The notes under the pieces are model-generated. The model made no database searches. It was given only the letters and a program-made list of their open reading frames with translations, and was not told the DNA's origin. This document shows, piece by piece, positions 17,235 through 25,291 of a stretch of DNA of 64,000 nt (position 1 is its first letter; each line of letters begins with the position of its first letter). The translations under genes and the position numbers were made by a program. The stretch is from the NCBI GenBank assembly GCA_963931605.1, contig OZ007031.1, positions 496,001-560,000 on the forward strand. Reading direction: 5' to 3'. Source of the DNA: CALUOB01 sp944322305. GTDB lineage: Bacteria; Actinomycetota; Coriobacteriia; Coriobacteriales; Coriobacteriaceae.

Positions 17235-18048
17235 GGACGCCGCAGCGCCGCAGGCGGGCGGGGAGCGTCTTGTGCCCATGCGGCTGCAGCGCTTTCTGGC
17301 ACGCGCCGGCGCCGCCAGCCGCCGCGGCTCGGAGAACCTCATGACCGCCGGGCGCGTGCGCGTGAACGGCGAGGTGGTGACCGAGCTCGGCGCTAAGGTC
17401 GATCCGCTCGTCGACGAGGTCACGCTCGACGGGATGCCGGTGCGCCTGCCGGCCGAGCCTGTGTACCTGATGCTCAACAAGCCCGCCGGCTACCTCACCA
17501 CCATGAGCGACCCGCAGGGGCGCCCCTGCGTGGCGAGCCTTGTGCCGCGCAAGCGCTACCCGGGCCTGTTCCCGGTGGGGCGCCTGGACAAGGACACCAC
17601 GGGGCTTCTGCTCTTCACCACCGACGGCACGCTGGCCCAAAACCTCCTGCACCCCTCCAAGCACGTGGACAAGCACTACGTGGCGTTGGTTGACGGCGTG
17701 GTGGACGAGAACGGCTTGGAGCCGCTGCGCCGCGGCATCGAGCTCGACGACGGTCCGTGCCAGCCGGCTCGCGCCCGCGTGCTTAAGGCGCGCGAGGCGC
17801 TCTCCGTGTGCCCCTACGGCGTGCCTTCGGGCGACACCTGCGTGGAGGTTGTCATCCACGAGGGGCGCAAGAACCAGGTGAAGCGCATGCTGGGCAAGAT
17901 CGGTCACCCGGTGCTGCGTCTGCACCGCTCCACCTTCGGGCCGCTAGAGCTCACCGGGGTGGAGGAGGGCAGCTGGCGCCACCTCGCCCCTGAAGAAGTG
18001 CGCAAGCTTACGCAGGCTTGCGCCCACCTTGACAAAAACACGCTATAA
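17227..18048 (+). CDS. rluB: Ribosomal large-subunit pseudouridine synthase (RluB/RsuA family)
   Basis: Converts a uridine in 23S rRNA to pseudouridine. An N-terminal S4 RNA-binding domain (LQRFLARAGAASRRGSENLM...) is followed by the catalytic domain with GRLDKDTTGLLL, Asp121 being the nucleophile, and HEGRKNQVKRML. The length is 273 aa. The ATG at 17227 overlaps the end of scpB and has GAGGAGGG upstream. The scpA-scpB-rluB order is conserved in many bacteria. RluB versus another RsuA-family target is inferred from this context. Confidence 0.9.
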   Translation: MSKDAAAPQAGGERLVPMRLQRFLARAGAASRRGSENLMTAGRVRVNGEVVTELGAKVDPLVDEVTLDGMPVRLPAEPVYLMLNKPAGYLTTMSDPQGRPCVASLVPRKRYPGLFPVGRLDKDTTGLLLFTTDGTLAQNLLHPSKHVDKHYVALVDGVVDENGLEPLRRGIELDDGPCQPARARVLKAREALSVCPYGVPSGDTCVEVVIHEGRKNQVKRMLGKIGHPVLRLHRSTFGPLELTGVEEGSWRHLAPEEVRKLTQACAHLDKNTL

Positions 18049-18095
18049 TCTCTGCGTTTGAGAGCTCAGCCCCCACCGGAAAGGACGTTTTGAGG

Positions 18096-18764
18096 ATGAC
18101 GGAAAGCATTACCCTGCGCGGCTACTATGCCACCGAGCGTGCCCGCGTGCTCTACCTCCGCCACCCGCAGACCGTCTACAACGAGGGGGACCGCACCTGC
18201 GGCCAGGTGAACCCGCCGCTCTCCGAGCTCGGGGAGCGTCAGCGCGCTCGGGCCGAGGAGGCGCTCGTCGCCTGGGCGCCCACGCGCATCGTCGCAAGCC
18301 CGCTCGAGCGCTGCCGCGCCATCGCCGACCCAGCCGCCGCGCGCTTGGGGCTTACCGTCGAGGCCGACCCGCGCTGGATGGAGCTCGCCTACGGCCCCCT
18401 CGAGGGCATCAGCCAGCGCGAGGCGCACGCTAAGGGCCTGCCCTCCCAGCTCGACCCGGAGTGGCCGGCGCCGGGCGCGGAGTCGCTCGAGGCCCTCGAA
18501 GAGCGCGTGTTTGCCGCGCTGCGCGACCTTGTTTCCAGCGCGGCGCAAGGCGACCGCATCGCCATCGTGGCGCACGGCGGGGTGATGCGCCCGCTGTTCT
18601 CGTACGTGTTCCACACGCACACCAAGGACATATGGTTCAACATGAAGACGCAGAACGTCGGCAGCACGCTGTTCTCGCTCAAAGACACCGGCGAGCTGTG
18701 CCTGCAGGCGTTCAACCTCACGCCCGAGGAGCTTGTGGCCCGCTGCGCAAACGGCGGCTGCTAG
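18096..18764 (+). CDS. Histidine phosphatase superfamily protein
   Basis: Phosphoglycerate-mutase-like phosphatase. The catalytic RHG motif reads RHP (Arg22-His23-Pro24: LRHPQT), the ERCRAIADPAA segment supplies the second Arg region, and VAHGGVMRPL the second catalytic His. The substrate is unknown; family members dephosphorylate sugars, cofactors or phospho-proteins. The start ATG 18096 is chosen; a TTG two codons earlier is possible. A perfect TATAAT sits at 18044-18049 with no -35 at proper distance. cmk follows after 32 bases. Confidence 0.82.
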   Translation: MTESITLRGYYATERARVLYLRHPQTVYNEGDRTCGQVNPPLSELGERQRARAEEALVAWAPTRIVASPLERCRAIADPAAARLGLTVEADPRWMELAYGPLEGISQREAHAKGLPSQLDPEWPAPGAESLEALEERVFAALRDLVSSAAQGDRIAIVAHGGVMRPLFSYVFHTHTKDIWFNMKTQNVGSTLFSLKDTGELCLQAFNLTPEELVARCANGGC

Positions 18765-18796
18765 GGCGTGAAGGTAACGCAAGCAAGGAGGAGTGC

Positions 18797-19489
18797 ATGA
18801 TCGTTGCGATCGACGGGCCGGCGGGCTCGGGTAAGTCTACGATAGCCGGCCTCGCAGCCGAGCGCTTCGGCATGGCCAAGCTGGATACGGGGGCGATGTA
18901 CCGCGCGGTGGCGCTGGCGGCGCTTGAGCGCGGCGTGGCGCTTGACGACGCAGAAGCGCTCACCGAGCTTGCCCATGCCGTTTCGCTCACCTTCGAGCCC
19001 GACGCAGCTGGCATGCTGCGCATCTGCCTGGACGGCCGCGACGTTTCACGCGAGATCCGCACGCCCGAGGTCGACGCGGCGGTGTCGCTCGTAGCCGCGG
19101 TGCCCGGGGTGCGCGAGGGCCTGGTGGTCCAGCAGCGCCGCTTTGCCGAGAACCACGACGTGGTGGCCGAAGGGCGCGACATCGGCACGGTGGTGTTCCC
19201 CGAAGCCGAGGTGAAGGTGTTCCTCACGGCTGACCCGGCCGAGCGCGCGCGCCGCCGCGTGCTGCAGCGCCACGGCGGTCAGATGGACGACAAGGACGCC
19301 TTCGAGGCCGAGGTGGCCGAGACCCTCGCCGGCATCGAGGAGCGCGACCGCATTGACTCCTCGCGCGACGTGGCCCCGCTCAAACCCGCGCCTGACGCGG
19401 TGAAGGTCGACTCCTCGGCGCTGTCCGTCGACGGCGTGCTCGACCGCATCGCCGCGCTTGTCCGCCCGCATCTTGAGGAGTCGCGATGA
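18797..19489 (+). CDS. cmk: Cytidylate kinase
   Basis: Phosphorylates CMP and dCMP with ATP. The P-loop GPAGSGKS lies at residues 7-14, followed by KLDTGAMYRA, RDIGTVVFP and the Arg-rich lid ADPAERARRR. The length is 230 aa. AGGAGG precedes the ATG at 18797. It overlaps plsC by 4 bases (ATGA type), an arrangement seen in Actinobacteria and Firmicutes. Confidence 0.95.
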   Translation: MIVAIDGPAGSGKSTIAGLAAERFGMAKLDTGAMYRAVALAALERGVALDDAEALTELAHAVSLTFEPDAAGMLRICLDGRDVSREIRTPEVDAAVSLVAAVPGVREGLVVQQRRFAENHDVVAEGRDIGTVVFPEAEVKVFLTADPAERARRRVLQRHGGQMDDKDAFEAEVAETLAGIEERDRIDSSRDVAPLKPAPDAVKVDSSALSVDGVLDRIAALVRPHLEESR

Positions 19490-20229
19490 AAGTGAAGCCC
19501 TTCGTCGCCTCGGTTGACGACTACTTCGACAACGGTATGGCCGAGTACCCGCTCTCTGCCCGCCTGTTCTACTATCTCGTGCTTACGGTGCTGTTGGTCT
19601 TCACCAAGCTCGTCTGGCCCTGGAAGATCGAGTGCCGCGAGCTTCTGGGCGAGGGCAAGCCCGCTGAGGGCGAGACGGGCAAGGTCATCATCTGCAACCA
19701 CACCTCCATGCTCGAGATCATCGCGATCGTGGTGGACGGTTGGACGCGCCACCGCCGCGTGCGGCCGCTGTTCAAAAGCGAGTTCGCTAAGAACAAGATC
19801 ATCGACTGGTTCTTCGCCCGCGTGGGCGGCATCCCGCTGCACCGCGGCGCGGCCGACCTCAAGGCCGTGAAGCGCGCGGCCAACGCCCTCAAGCGCGGGG
19901 AGGACATCCTGATCTTTCCCGAGGGGACGCGCGTCAAGTCTGACGACCAGCCGGTGAAGATGCACGGGGGCTGCGCGCTTATCGCCAGCCGCGCCGGCGC
20001 AGACATCGTGCCCATGGCCATCATCGGCGCGCGCGACATCAAGAAGAAGGGCAAGCTGCCGCGCTTCTTCCTGCGCGTGTGGATGCGGGTGGCCGAGCCT
20101 GTGACCGAGGCCTCGGTGCCGGCGGGGTATACGCGCAAGCAGCGCGTGCAGTGGATGGAGGACGAGTCCATCGCGCGGATGATCGGCATGCGCGACTGGC
20201 TCAAGCGCGAACATTGCGGGCGGAACTAA
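19486..20229 (+). CDS. plsC: 1-acyl-sn-glycerol-3-phosphate acyltransferase-like protein (HX4E variant)
   Basis: Membrane-associated acyltransferase of the PlsC family making phosphatidate. The FPEGTR glycerophosphate-binding motif (144-149) and an N-terminal hydrophobic helix (about 25-45) are present. The catalytic HX4D box reads H-T-S-M-L-E (His72 to Glu77), that is HX4E, a substitution at the charge-relay Asp. Otherwise the family pattern is intact (GGIPLHR, MAIIGA). It is co-transcribed with cmk and followed by two T-family hairpins. Reduced activity or a divergent substrate is possible. Confidence 0.85.
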   Translation: MKVKPFVASVDDYFDNGMAEYPLSARLFYYLVLTVLLVFTKLVWPWKIECRELLGEGKPAEGETGKVIICNHTSMLEIIAIVVDGWTRHRRVRPLFKSEFAKNKIIDWFFARVGGIPLHRGAADLKAVKRAANALKRGEDILIFPEGTRVKSDDQPVKMHGGCALIASRAGADIVPMAIIGARDIKKKGKLPRFFLRVWMRVAEPVTEASVPAGYTRKQRVQWMEDESIARMIGMRDWLKREHCGRN

Positions 20230-20241
20230 CTTCCGCACGGG

Positions 20242-20373
20242 GCTGACCCGGACGCCCCGCAACGGCTCCTTGGCGAGGCGCAGGGGACGAGAACCTCGGA
20301 TTTGCCCGATATCAAATCTGAGAACCTCGTTCCCTGCGTCTCATTCGTATACGCTTTGGGCGTCCGGGTCAGC
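20242..20373. repeat. 16-bp outer inverted repeat enclosing hairpin copy C
   Basis: Arms 20242-20257 and 20358-20373 are perfectly complementary (GCTGACCCGGACGCCC and its complement), with a 100-base interior that contains T copy C. Confidence 0.75.
20275..20342 (-). repeat. GATATCGGGC hairpin, T family copy C
   Basis: A 68-base inverted repeat with 17-base arms (two mismatches). The inner AGATTT/AAATCT stem closes a loop reading GATATCGGGC on the minus strand, with GGTTC on both sides on that strand. It forms a divergent pair with copy D, 95 bases away. Confidence 0.87.
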
Positions 20374-20437
20374 GCGGTGACATTGCTAGGTTTCGGCTGA
20401 AAGCCTTGAAAGCGCTTGAAAGAGTTGCCTTTCTGAA

Positions 20438-20503
20438 GGGGCGGGACGATAAGGTTCCGAAATCTGATATCGGGCAGATTTAGGGTTCTTATCGTCCCGC
20501 CCC
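20438..20503 (+). repeat. GATATCGGGC hairpin, T family copy D
   Basis: A 66-base inverted repeat with perfect 16-base outer arms (20438-20453, 20488-20503), inner AAATCT/AGATTT stem, loop GATATCGGGC at 20466-20475 and GGTTC on both sides. It lies 75 bases before ispH. Confidence 0.9.
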
Positions 20504-20578
20504 GTCTTGTGTGGTTCTCGTTTATAGCGGCTGAGTTGGTAGAATCGGTAGCGGGAAAGACTGGAGTGAGGAGGGCGT

Positions 20579-21427
20579 ATGGCTCGGATTGTGGTGGCTC
20601 AGCGGGCGGGGGCCTGCTATGGGGTTGAGCGGGCGCTTTCGCTTACGCTTGAGCAGGCTGAACAGGCGACAGGGCCGGTGCATACGCTGGGGCCGCTGAT
20701 CCACAACCCGCTGGTGGTGGAGGATCTCGAGGCGCGCGGGGTGCGGGTTACGGACGCGCCGGAAGGCGCCGGCTCGGGGCTGCTCATCATCCGGGCGCAC
20801 GGCACCACACCCGAGGTTATCGCCGACGCCGAGGCGCGCGGCCTGACGGTGCTCGACGCCACGTGCCCGTACGTGAAGAAAGTGCACGTGGCAGCCAAGA
20901 AACTCGTGGACGCGGGATACGACGTGCTCGTGGTGGGGGAGGCCGGCCACCCCGAGGTTGAGGGTATCCTCGGTCACGCCGGGCACGCGCGCGTGGTAGG
21001 CGGCGTCGAGGACGTTCGCGCGCTTATCGACGCGGACGCGTTGGGTAAAAAAGTGGGCGTGGTGGTGCAGACCACCCAGACGCTCGCGCTTCTGCAGGCC
21101 GTGGTGGCCGAGCTGCTGGCTTGCGCGCAAGAGGTGCGTGTGGTCAACACCATCTGCGCCGCCACGCAGGAGCGCCAGCAGGCGGCGGCCGCCCTTGCCG
21201 CGCAGGCGGACGCCATGGTGGTTGTAGGCGGCAAGAACTCGGGCAACACGCGGCGCCTCTTCGAGATCTGCGCTGAGCGCTGCGCGCGCACCCACCACAT
21301 CGAGGCCGCCGACGAGCTTGAGGCGAGGTGGTTTGCCGGTGTCGAGACGATCGGCGTGACGGCCGGCGCCTCCACGCCGCAGGCGCACATCGACGCGGTG
21401 GTAGCCGCGCTGCAGGCGCTGGCGTAG
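20579..21427 (+). CDS. ispH: 4-hydroxy-3-methylbut-2-enyl diphosphate reductase
   Basis: Last MEP-pathway enzyme: a 4Fe-4S protein reducing HMBPP to IPP and DMAPP. Three cluster cysteines are seen in AGACYGVERA (Cys13), DATCPYVKKVH and NTICAATQERQ. The family segments GPLIHNPLVVEDLEARGV, ARGLTVLDAT and GAGSTPQA-like GASTPQAHI are present. The length of 282 aa is normal. GAGGAGGG precedes the ATG. The gene is separated from cmk-plsC by two hairpin elements, although cmk-plsC-ispH is a common grouping. Confidence 0.96.
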   Translation: MARIVVAQRAGACYGVERALSLTLEQAEQATGPVHTLGPLIHNPLVVEDLEARGVRVTDAPEGAGSGLLIIRAHGTTPEVIADAEARGLTVLDATCPYVKKVHVAAKKLVDAGYDVLVVGEAGHPEVEGILGHAGHARVVGGVEDVRALIDADALGKKVGVVVQTTQTLALLQAVVAELLACAQEVRVVNTICAATQERQQAAAALAAQADAMVVVGGKNSGNTRRLFEICAERCARTHHIEAADELEARWFAGVETIGVTAGASTPQAHIDAVVAALQALA

Positions 21428-21453
21428 CACACGACAAGGGGCAGGTGGGGCTC

Positions 21454-22875
21454 ATGGCAGCCGAGGACAGGCAGGCAACGACGGCGCCGGCATACGCACA
21501 GGCGCGCGCGGACTACGCGCCGAGCCGCGAGAGCGGGCGTGGGGCCTGGGTCACCGCGGTGCGCGAGGGTTCTCCCGCGTGGGCGGTGGGCATCGAGCCG
21601 GGCATGTGCGTGACCACGGTCAACGGCCAGGAGCTCACCGACATGATCGTGTGGCTGTGGGAGACGGGCGAGGAGTACGTTGACCTGGACGTGTTTGACC
21701 CGCGCGACGGCACGACCACGCCCGTGACCCTTGAGCGCGAGCCCAGCGAGGACTGGGGCCTCACCTTCTGCGACGCCGTGTTCGACGGCATGCGCACTTG
21801 CGTGAACGCCTGCACGTTCTGCTTCATGGGCATGCTGCCCAAGCACCTGCGCACCACGCTCTACATTCGCGACGACGACTACCGCCTGAGCTTTTTGCAG
21901 GGCAACTTCGTCACCCTCACCAACCTGTCCGACGCCGACGTGCACAACATCATCGAGAAGCACCTGAGCCCCATGAACGTGTCGCTACACGCCGTGAGCC
22001 CGGATGTGCGCCGCCGCCTCATCGGCAAGAACGCCCAGCGCGGTATGGACGTGCTCGAAGCGCTCATAGCCGCTGACATCGAGATCCACGCGCAGATCGT
22101 GCTCTGCCCGGGCGTGAACGACGGCGCGGAGCTTGACCGCACGCTCGCGTTCTGCGAGGGGCACTCGCAGGTGACGAGCTTGGCGGTGGTGCCGCTTGGC
22201 TACACCAAGTACGCGCGGAACTTCTCGTCATCGTTTTCCGACGACCTTGCGGCGGCCCGCGCCGTGGTGCGCCAGGTGGAGCCCTATCAGAAACGGGCGC
22301 GCAAGCGCTGCGGCCGCACCGTGTTCCAGCTCTCCGACGAGTTCTATCTGGACGCGGGGCTTCCCATCCCCGAGGCCGAGGCTTACGACGGCTACCCCCA
22401 GTACTACGACGGCATCGGCATGCTGCGCAGCTACCTTGACGAGGCTGAAGCCTGCCTGGCTGGGGAGAAGGACCGCCTTGCGCACGTGCGGGAGGCGCTT
22501 GACGCCCAAGGCCTTGAGCTCATGGTGCTCTCCGGCTGCGCCGCTGCCGACACGATCCGTAGCTTCGTGGAGGCGCCCGAGCTTGGCGGGAGCGTGGTAG
22601 CCGTGAAGAACAACTTCTTCGGCGGCAACGTGGACGTAACGGGCCTCATGTGCGTCTGCGACATCCTCGACCAGCTGCCCGAGAGCCTTGCCGGCACGCT
22701 CGTGGTCGTTCCCAACGTCATGTTCAACGCCGACGGGTTGACGCTGGACAGCTCTTCTGAGACTGAGCTCACCCATGCTCTTTTCACCCGCGGAGCAAAG
22801 GTTTTGGCATGTTCGACCACACCCTGCGATCTTTTGCTAGGACTGGAGCGTCTAGTTGTTTCTACTGGAGCCTAA
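21454..22875 (+). CDS. DUF512 radical-SAM-like protein with N-terminal PDZ
   Basis: 473 residues. An N-terminal PDZ-like fold (about 26-75: VTAVREGSPAWAVGIEPGMCVTTVN) is followed by a cysteine triad C-x3-C-x2-C (Cys116, Cys120, Cys123) typical of radical SAM centres, then a barrel (NFVTLTNL, SLHAVSPDVRRRLIG, CPGVNDG) and the DUF512 C-terminal domain (LSDEFYLDAGLPIPEAEAYDGYPQYYDGIGM, VKNNFFGGNVDVTGL). The biochemical role is unknown. This family usually lies directly before der; here the two are separated by an accessory insertion of about 1.07 kb, and the DUF512 stop overlaps the end of a minus-strand frame. Confidence 0.88.
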   Translation: MAAEDRQATTAPAYAQARADYAPSRESGRGAWVTAVREGSPAWAVGIEPGMCVTTVNGQELTDMIVWLWETGEEYVDLDVFDPRDGTTTPVTLEREPSEDWGLTFCDAVFDGMRTCVNACTFCFMGMLPKHLRTTLYIRDDDYRLSFLQGNFVTLTNLSDADVHNIIEKHLSPMNVSLHAVSPDVRRRLIGKNAQRGMDVLEALIAADIEIHAQIVLCPGVNDGAELDRTLAFCEGHSQVTSLAVVPLGYTKYARNFSSSFSDDLAAARAVVRQVEPYQKRARKRCGRTVFQLSDEFYLDAGLPIPEAEAYDGYPQYYDGIGMLRSYLDEAEACLAGEKDRLAHVREALDAQGLELMVLSGCAAADTIRSFVEAPELGGSVVAVKNNFFGGNVDVTGLMCVCDILDQLPESLAGTLVVVPNVMFNADGLTLDSSSETELTHALFTRGAKVLACSTTPCDLLLGLERLVVSTGA

Positions 22876-23331
22876 CAGCACGAATCGATAGCACGCATAG
22901 GTAGAAGCTAGCATACATACTATGAAGATACCTATATCTATGTAAATGCTCTGATTTGTCGTCTCATTCATACCTATCAATAATGAAGACAATCCTGGTG
23001 AAAATAGAAATGGAAAGGCAAGAATTGCATCGAAATGTTCTCTCTTAATTTTATGCAGTATTTGAGCGTTCTTGCTGGTTCTCTTTATACACCGTAGCGC
23101 AACTATTTTGCTCAAGTAAATGCCACTTATTAAAAGTATTATATGGACACCTATGCGAAGAAGATCGCAATGAACGATATGTGGATAAATAATAAACCAC
23201 ATAGATGATACAAGAATTGATATAAGCACAGATATGATATAAGGCGTAACGATACCACTTAGCAGAAAAAAGTAAGAGCGCCCGCCTGTGAGCCACATAC
23301 ACGGGCGGGCGCTCATCTCTAGAAACAACAT
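22852..23331 (-). CDS. AT-rich hydrophobic protein of unknown function, possibly truncated
   Basis: The open frame encodes up to 159 residues with about five hydrophobic stretches (for example GIVTPYIISVLISILVSS, IIYPHIVHC, IGVHIILLISGIYL and IDIGIFIVCMLASTYACY). Base composition is clearly AT-richer than the window, and codons such as ATA and TTA are common, suggesting foreign origin. A GC-rich hairpin (23276-23314) lies inside the first 20 codons, so the true start may be internal or the gene may be a remnant. The last 24 bases overlap the DUF512 gene tail to tail. No family is recognised. Confidence 0.45.
   Translation of the reverse strand: MLFLEMSARPCMWLTGGRSYFFLLSGIVTPYIISVLISILVSSMWFIIYPHIVHCDLLRIGVHIILLISGIYLSKIVALRCIKRTSKNAQILHKIKREHFDAILAFPFLFSPGLSSLLIGMNETTNQSIYIDIGIFIVCMLASTYACYRFVLLGSSRNN
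23276..23314 (-). terminator. GC-rich hairpin followed by T run (minus strand)
   Basis: GAGCGCCCGCC and GGCGGGCGCTC form a stem of up to 15 bp. On the minus strand it is followed by TTACTTTTTTC, the form of a Rho-independent terminator, perhaps once serving the transposase remnant upstream on that strand. Confidence 0.6.
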
Positions 23332-23377
23332 TAGGAATATTGAGGAGCGTATGGCCCGTATTCATAACTCGCAACAT

Positions 23378-23640
23378 TAGAAGGTCCTCGCGTGCACGCA
23401 CTCGGCCTTGATGAGGCCCGTGTGCGATCCCATCGTGGCGTTGTCCCAAGGCGACGATATTGAGCCCGTCGACGTCCTGACGCCGGCATCGCGCATTGTC
23501 TTCCCGATCAGGAGCGACGCGTACTGCGAACCGTGGTTCGAGTGATGGACGCTGCCCTGCCGAAGCCGTAGCCTTTGCGCCGCCTGCATCCGTTGCAGCG
23601 CCTCGGCCCCTTCGGGCGCCGGCTCTATCGCATTCCTCTC
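23378..23640 (-). pseudogene. IS3-family transposase remnant (integrase core C-terminal part)
   Basis: The minus-strand translation contains VHHSNHGSQYASLLIGK, then GSISSPWDNATMGS and LIKAECVHART, which match the IS3 OrfB pattern HHSDRGSQYTS...SPYDNAxxES...LKxELVH. The second catalytic Asp position reads Asn (HHSN) and the catalytic Glu position reads Gly, and the frame stops soon after, so this is inactive and truncated. Weak similarity extends to about 23640. No terminal inverted repeats or target duplication were identified. Confidence 0.7.
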
Positions 23641-23753
23641 GTGACGCACGAGCCTCGCGTACGATCTCTCGGGAACCCTCTTCCTTCCCTTCCTCAGCAT
23701 GCCCGCCTCCTCTGTCTCAGGGCCGGCGGATCCGGACACCGAGGAGATGGTTC

Positions 23754-23787
23754 CCGGACTCAGCGCTACGCATAGCGCTGAGTCCGG
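23754..23787. repeat. Perfect 15-bp stem hairpin
   Basis: CCGGACTCAGCGCTA pairs perfectly with its complement around a 4-base CGCA loop, in the gene-free part of the insertion between the transposase remnant and der. GGATC/GATCC segments flank it more loosely. The remainder of 23641-23947 shows no gene. Confidence 0.75.
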
Positions 23788-23947
23788 AGATCCGCGTGAT
23801 TCGTTTCGATGAGGTTGCAAGTCTTCGGTTACTTGTTCTGCATGCGGCGTTTCGGGACATGCTGTGAAGCTCAAGCGGCGGCAAGGGTGCGTGGTAAACT
23901 TCTTCTGAATGCAGATTCGCGTCTCTACCCGCTCTAGGAGCTGATAC

Positions 23948-25291
23948 ATGAAACCCATCGTAGCCATCGTCGGCCGCCCCAACGTGGGCAAGTCGACGCT
24001 CGTCAACCGCCTGGCGCAGAAGAAGGACGCCATCGTGCACGAGAGCCGCGGCGTCACGCGCGACCGCTCGTACCACGAGGCCGATTGGAACGGCCGGGAC
24101 TTCATCCTCATCGACACCGGCGGCATCGAGCCCATGAAGTCCGATGACGTCTTCGCCGACTCCATCCGCGACCAGGCGCTCATGGCCGGCCGGGAGGCAG
24201 ACGTGATCCTGTTCGTGGTCGACGGAACCACCGGCGTTACCGAGGAGGACGAGAGCGTGGCGCGCATGCTCAAGCGCCTGGATGTCCCGGTGATCCTGCT
24301 GGTGAACAAGCTCGACAACCCGCAGCGCGAGGACGCCATGTGGGAGTTCTACTCGCTGGGCATCGGCGAGCCGCACGCGCTGTCGGCCTTGCACGGCCAC
24401 GGCACCGGCGACATCCTCGACCTGTGCGTGAGCTACTTCCCCGAGCCGAGCGAGGATGAGGACGAACCCGAGGTGGACGACGACGCGCTCAACATCGCCA
24501 TCATCGGACGCCCCAACGCCGGCAAGTCGTCGCTCTACAACAAGATCATCGGCTCCGAGCGCTCGATCGTCTCCGACGTGGCCGGCACCACGCGCGACGC
24601 CATCGACACCGTGGTTGAGCACGAGGGGCGCCGCTACCGCTTCGTGGACACGGCGGGCATGCGCAAGAAGAGCAACGTGCACGAGCCCATCGAGTACTAT
24701 TCCACGGTGCGCGGCCTGCGCGCGCTCGAGCGCGCCGACGTGGCGCTGCTCGTCGTCGATTCCACCACCGGCGTGACCGAGCAGGACCAGAAGATCGCCA
24801 ACCTGGCCATCGAGCGCGGCTGCGCGCTTATGGTGCTGCTCAACAAGTGGGACCTCATCACCGAGGAGCACGAGCGCGAGCGCGTGCTCGAGACGGTGGA
24901 CTTCCGCCTCACCTTCGCCACCTGGGCGCCCATCCTGCGCATCTCTGCCCTCACCGGCCGGGCGGTGGTGCGCATCTGGCAGCACATCGACACGGCGGCC
25001 GAGCACCGCGGCGCGGTGATCCCCACCGCGCAGCTCAACCGCCTGCTCACCGAGATGCGCGAGTTCGGCCACACGGTCACCAAGGATCGCCGCCGCCTGC
25101 GCATGAACTACGTGACCCAGACGGGCGAGAAGCCTCCGGCGTTCACCTTTTTCGTGAACCATGTCGACCTGGTGAACGACTCGTACCGCCGCTACATCGA
25201 GAACCGCTTCCGTGACACCTTCGACCTCACGGGCACCCCCATCCGCCTGCGGTTCCGCAAGAAAGATGCTAAGAAGGAGGAGCAGGAGTAA
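23948..25291 (+). CDS. der: GTPase Der (EngA)
   Basis: Essential GTPase for 50S subunit assembly. Two tandem G domains: GRPNVGKST (residues 8-16) and GRPNAGKSS (about 188-196), each with DTGGIE/DTAGMR and NKLD/NKWD motifs, separated by an acidic linker (EPSEDEDEPEVDDD). A KH-like C-terminal domain follows (NYVTQTGEKPPAFTFFVNH). The length of 447 aa is normal. It overlaps plsY by one base. An extended -10-like TGGTAAACT (23892-23900) lies about 48 bases upstream and may replace the operon promoter lost by the insertion. Confidence 0.96.
   Translation: MKPIVAIVGRPNVGKSTLVNRLAQKKDAIVHESRGVTRDRSYHEADWNGRDFILIDTGGIEPMKSDDVFADSIRDQALMAGREADVILFVVDGTTGVTEEDESVARMLKRLDVPVILLVNKLDNPQREDAMWEFYSLGIGEPHALSALHGHGTGDILDLCVSYFPEPSEDEDEPEVDDDALNIAIIGRPNAGKSSLYNKIIGSERSIVSDVAGTTRDAIDTVVEHEGRRYRFVDTAGMRKKSNVHEPIEYYSTVRGLRALERADVALLVVDSTTGVTEQDQKIANLAIERGCALMVLLNKWDLITEEHERERVLETVDFRLTFATWAPILRISALTGRAVVRIWQHIDTAAEHRGAVIPTAQLNRLLTEMREFGHTVTKDRRRLRMNYVTQTGEKPPAFTFFVNHVDLVNDSYRRYIENRFRDTFDLTGTPIRLRFRKKDAKKEEQE

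Noticed and set aside
18030..18049. TTGACA followed by a perfect TATAAT
   Set aside because: The spacing is only 9 bases, too short for a sigma-70 type promoter; at most the TATAAT could act with another -35.
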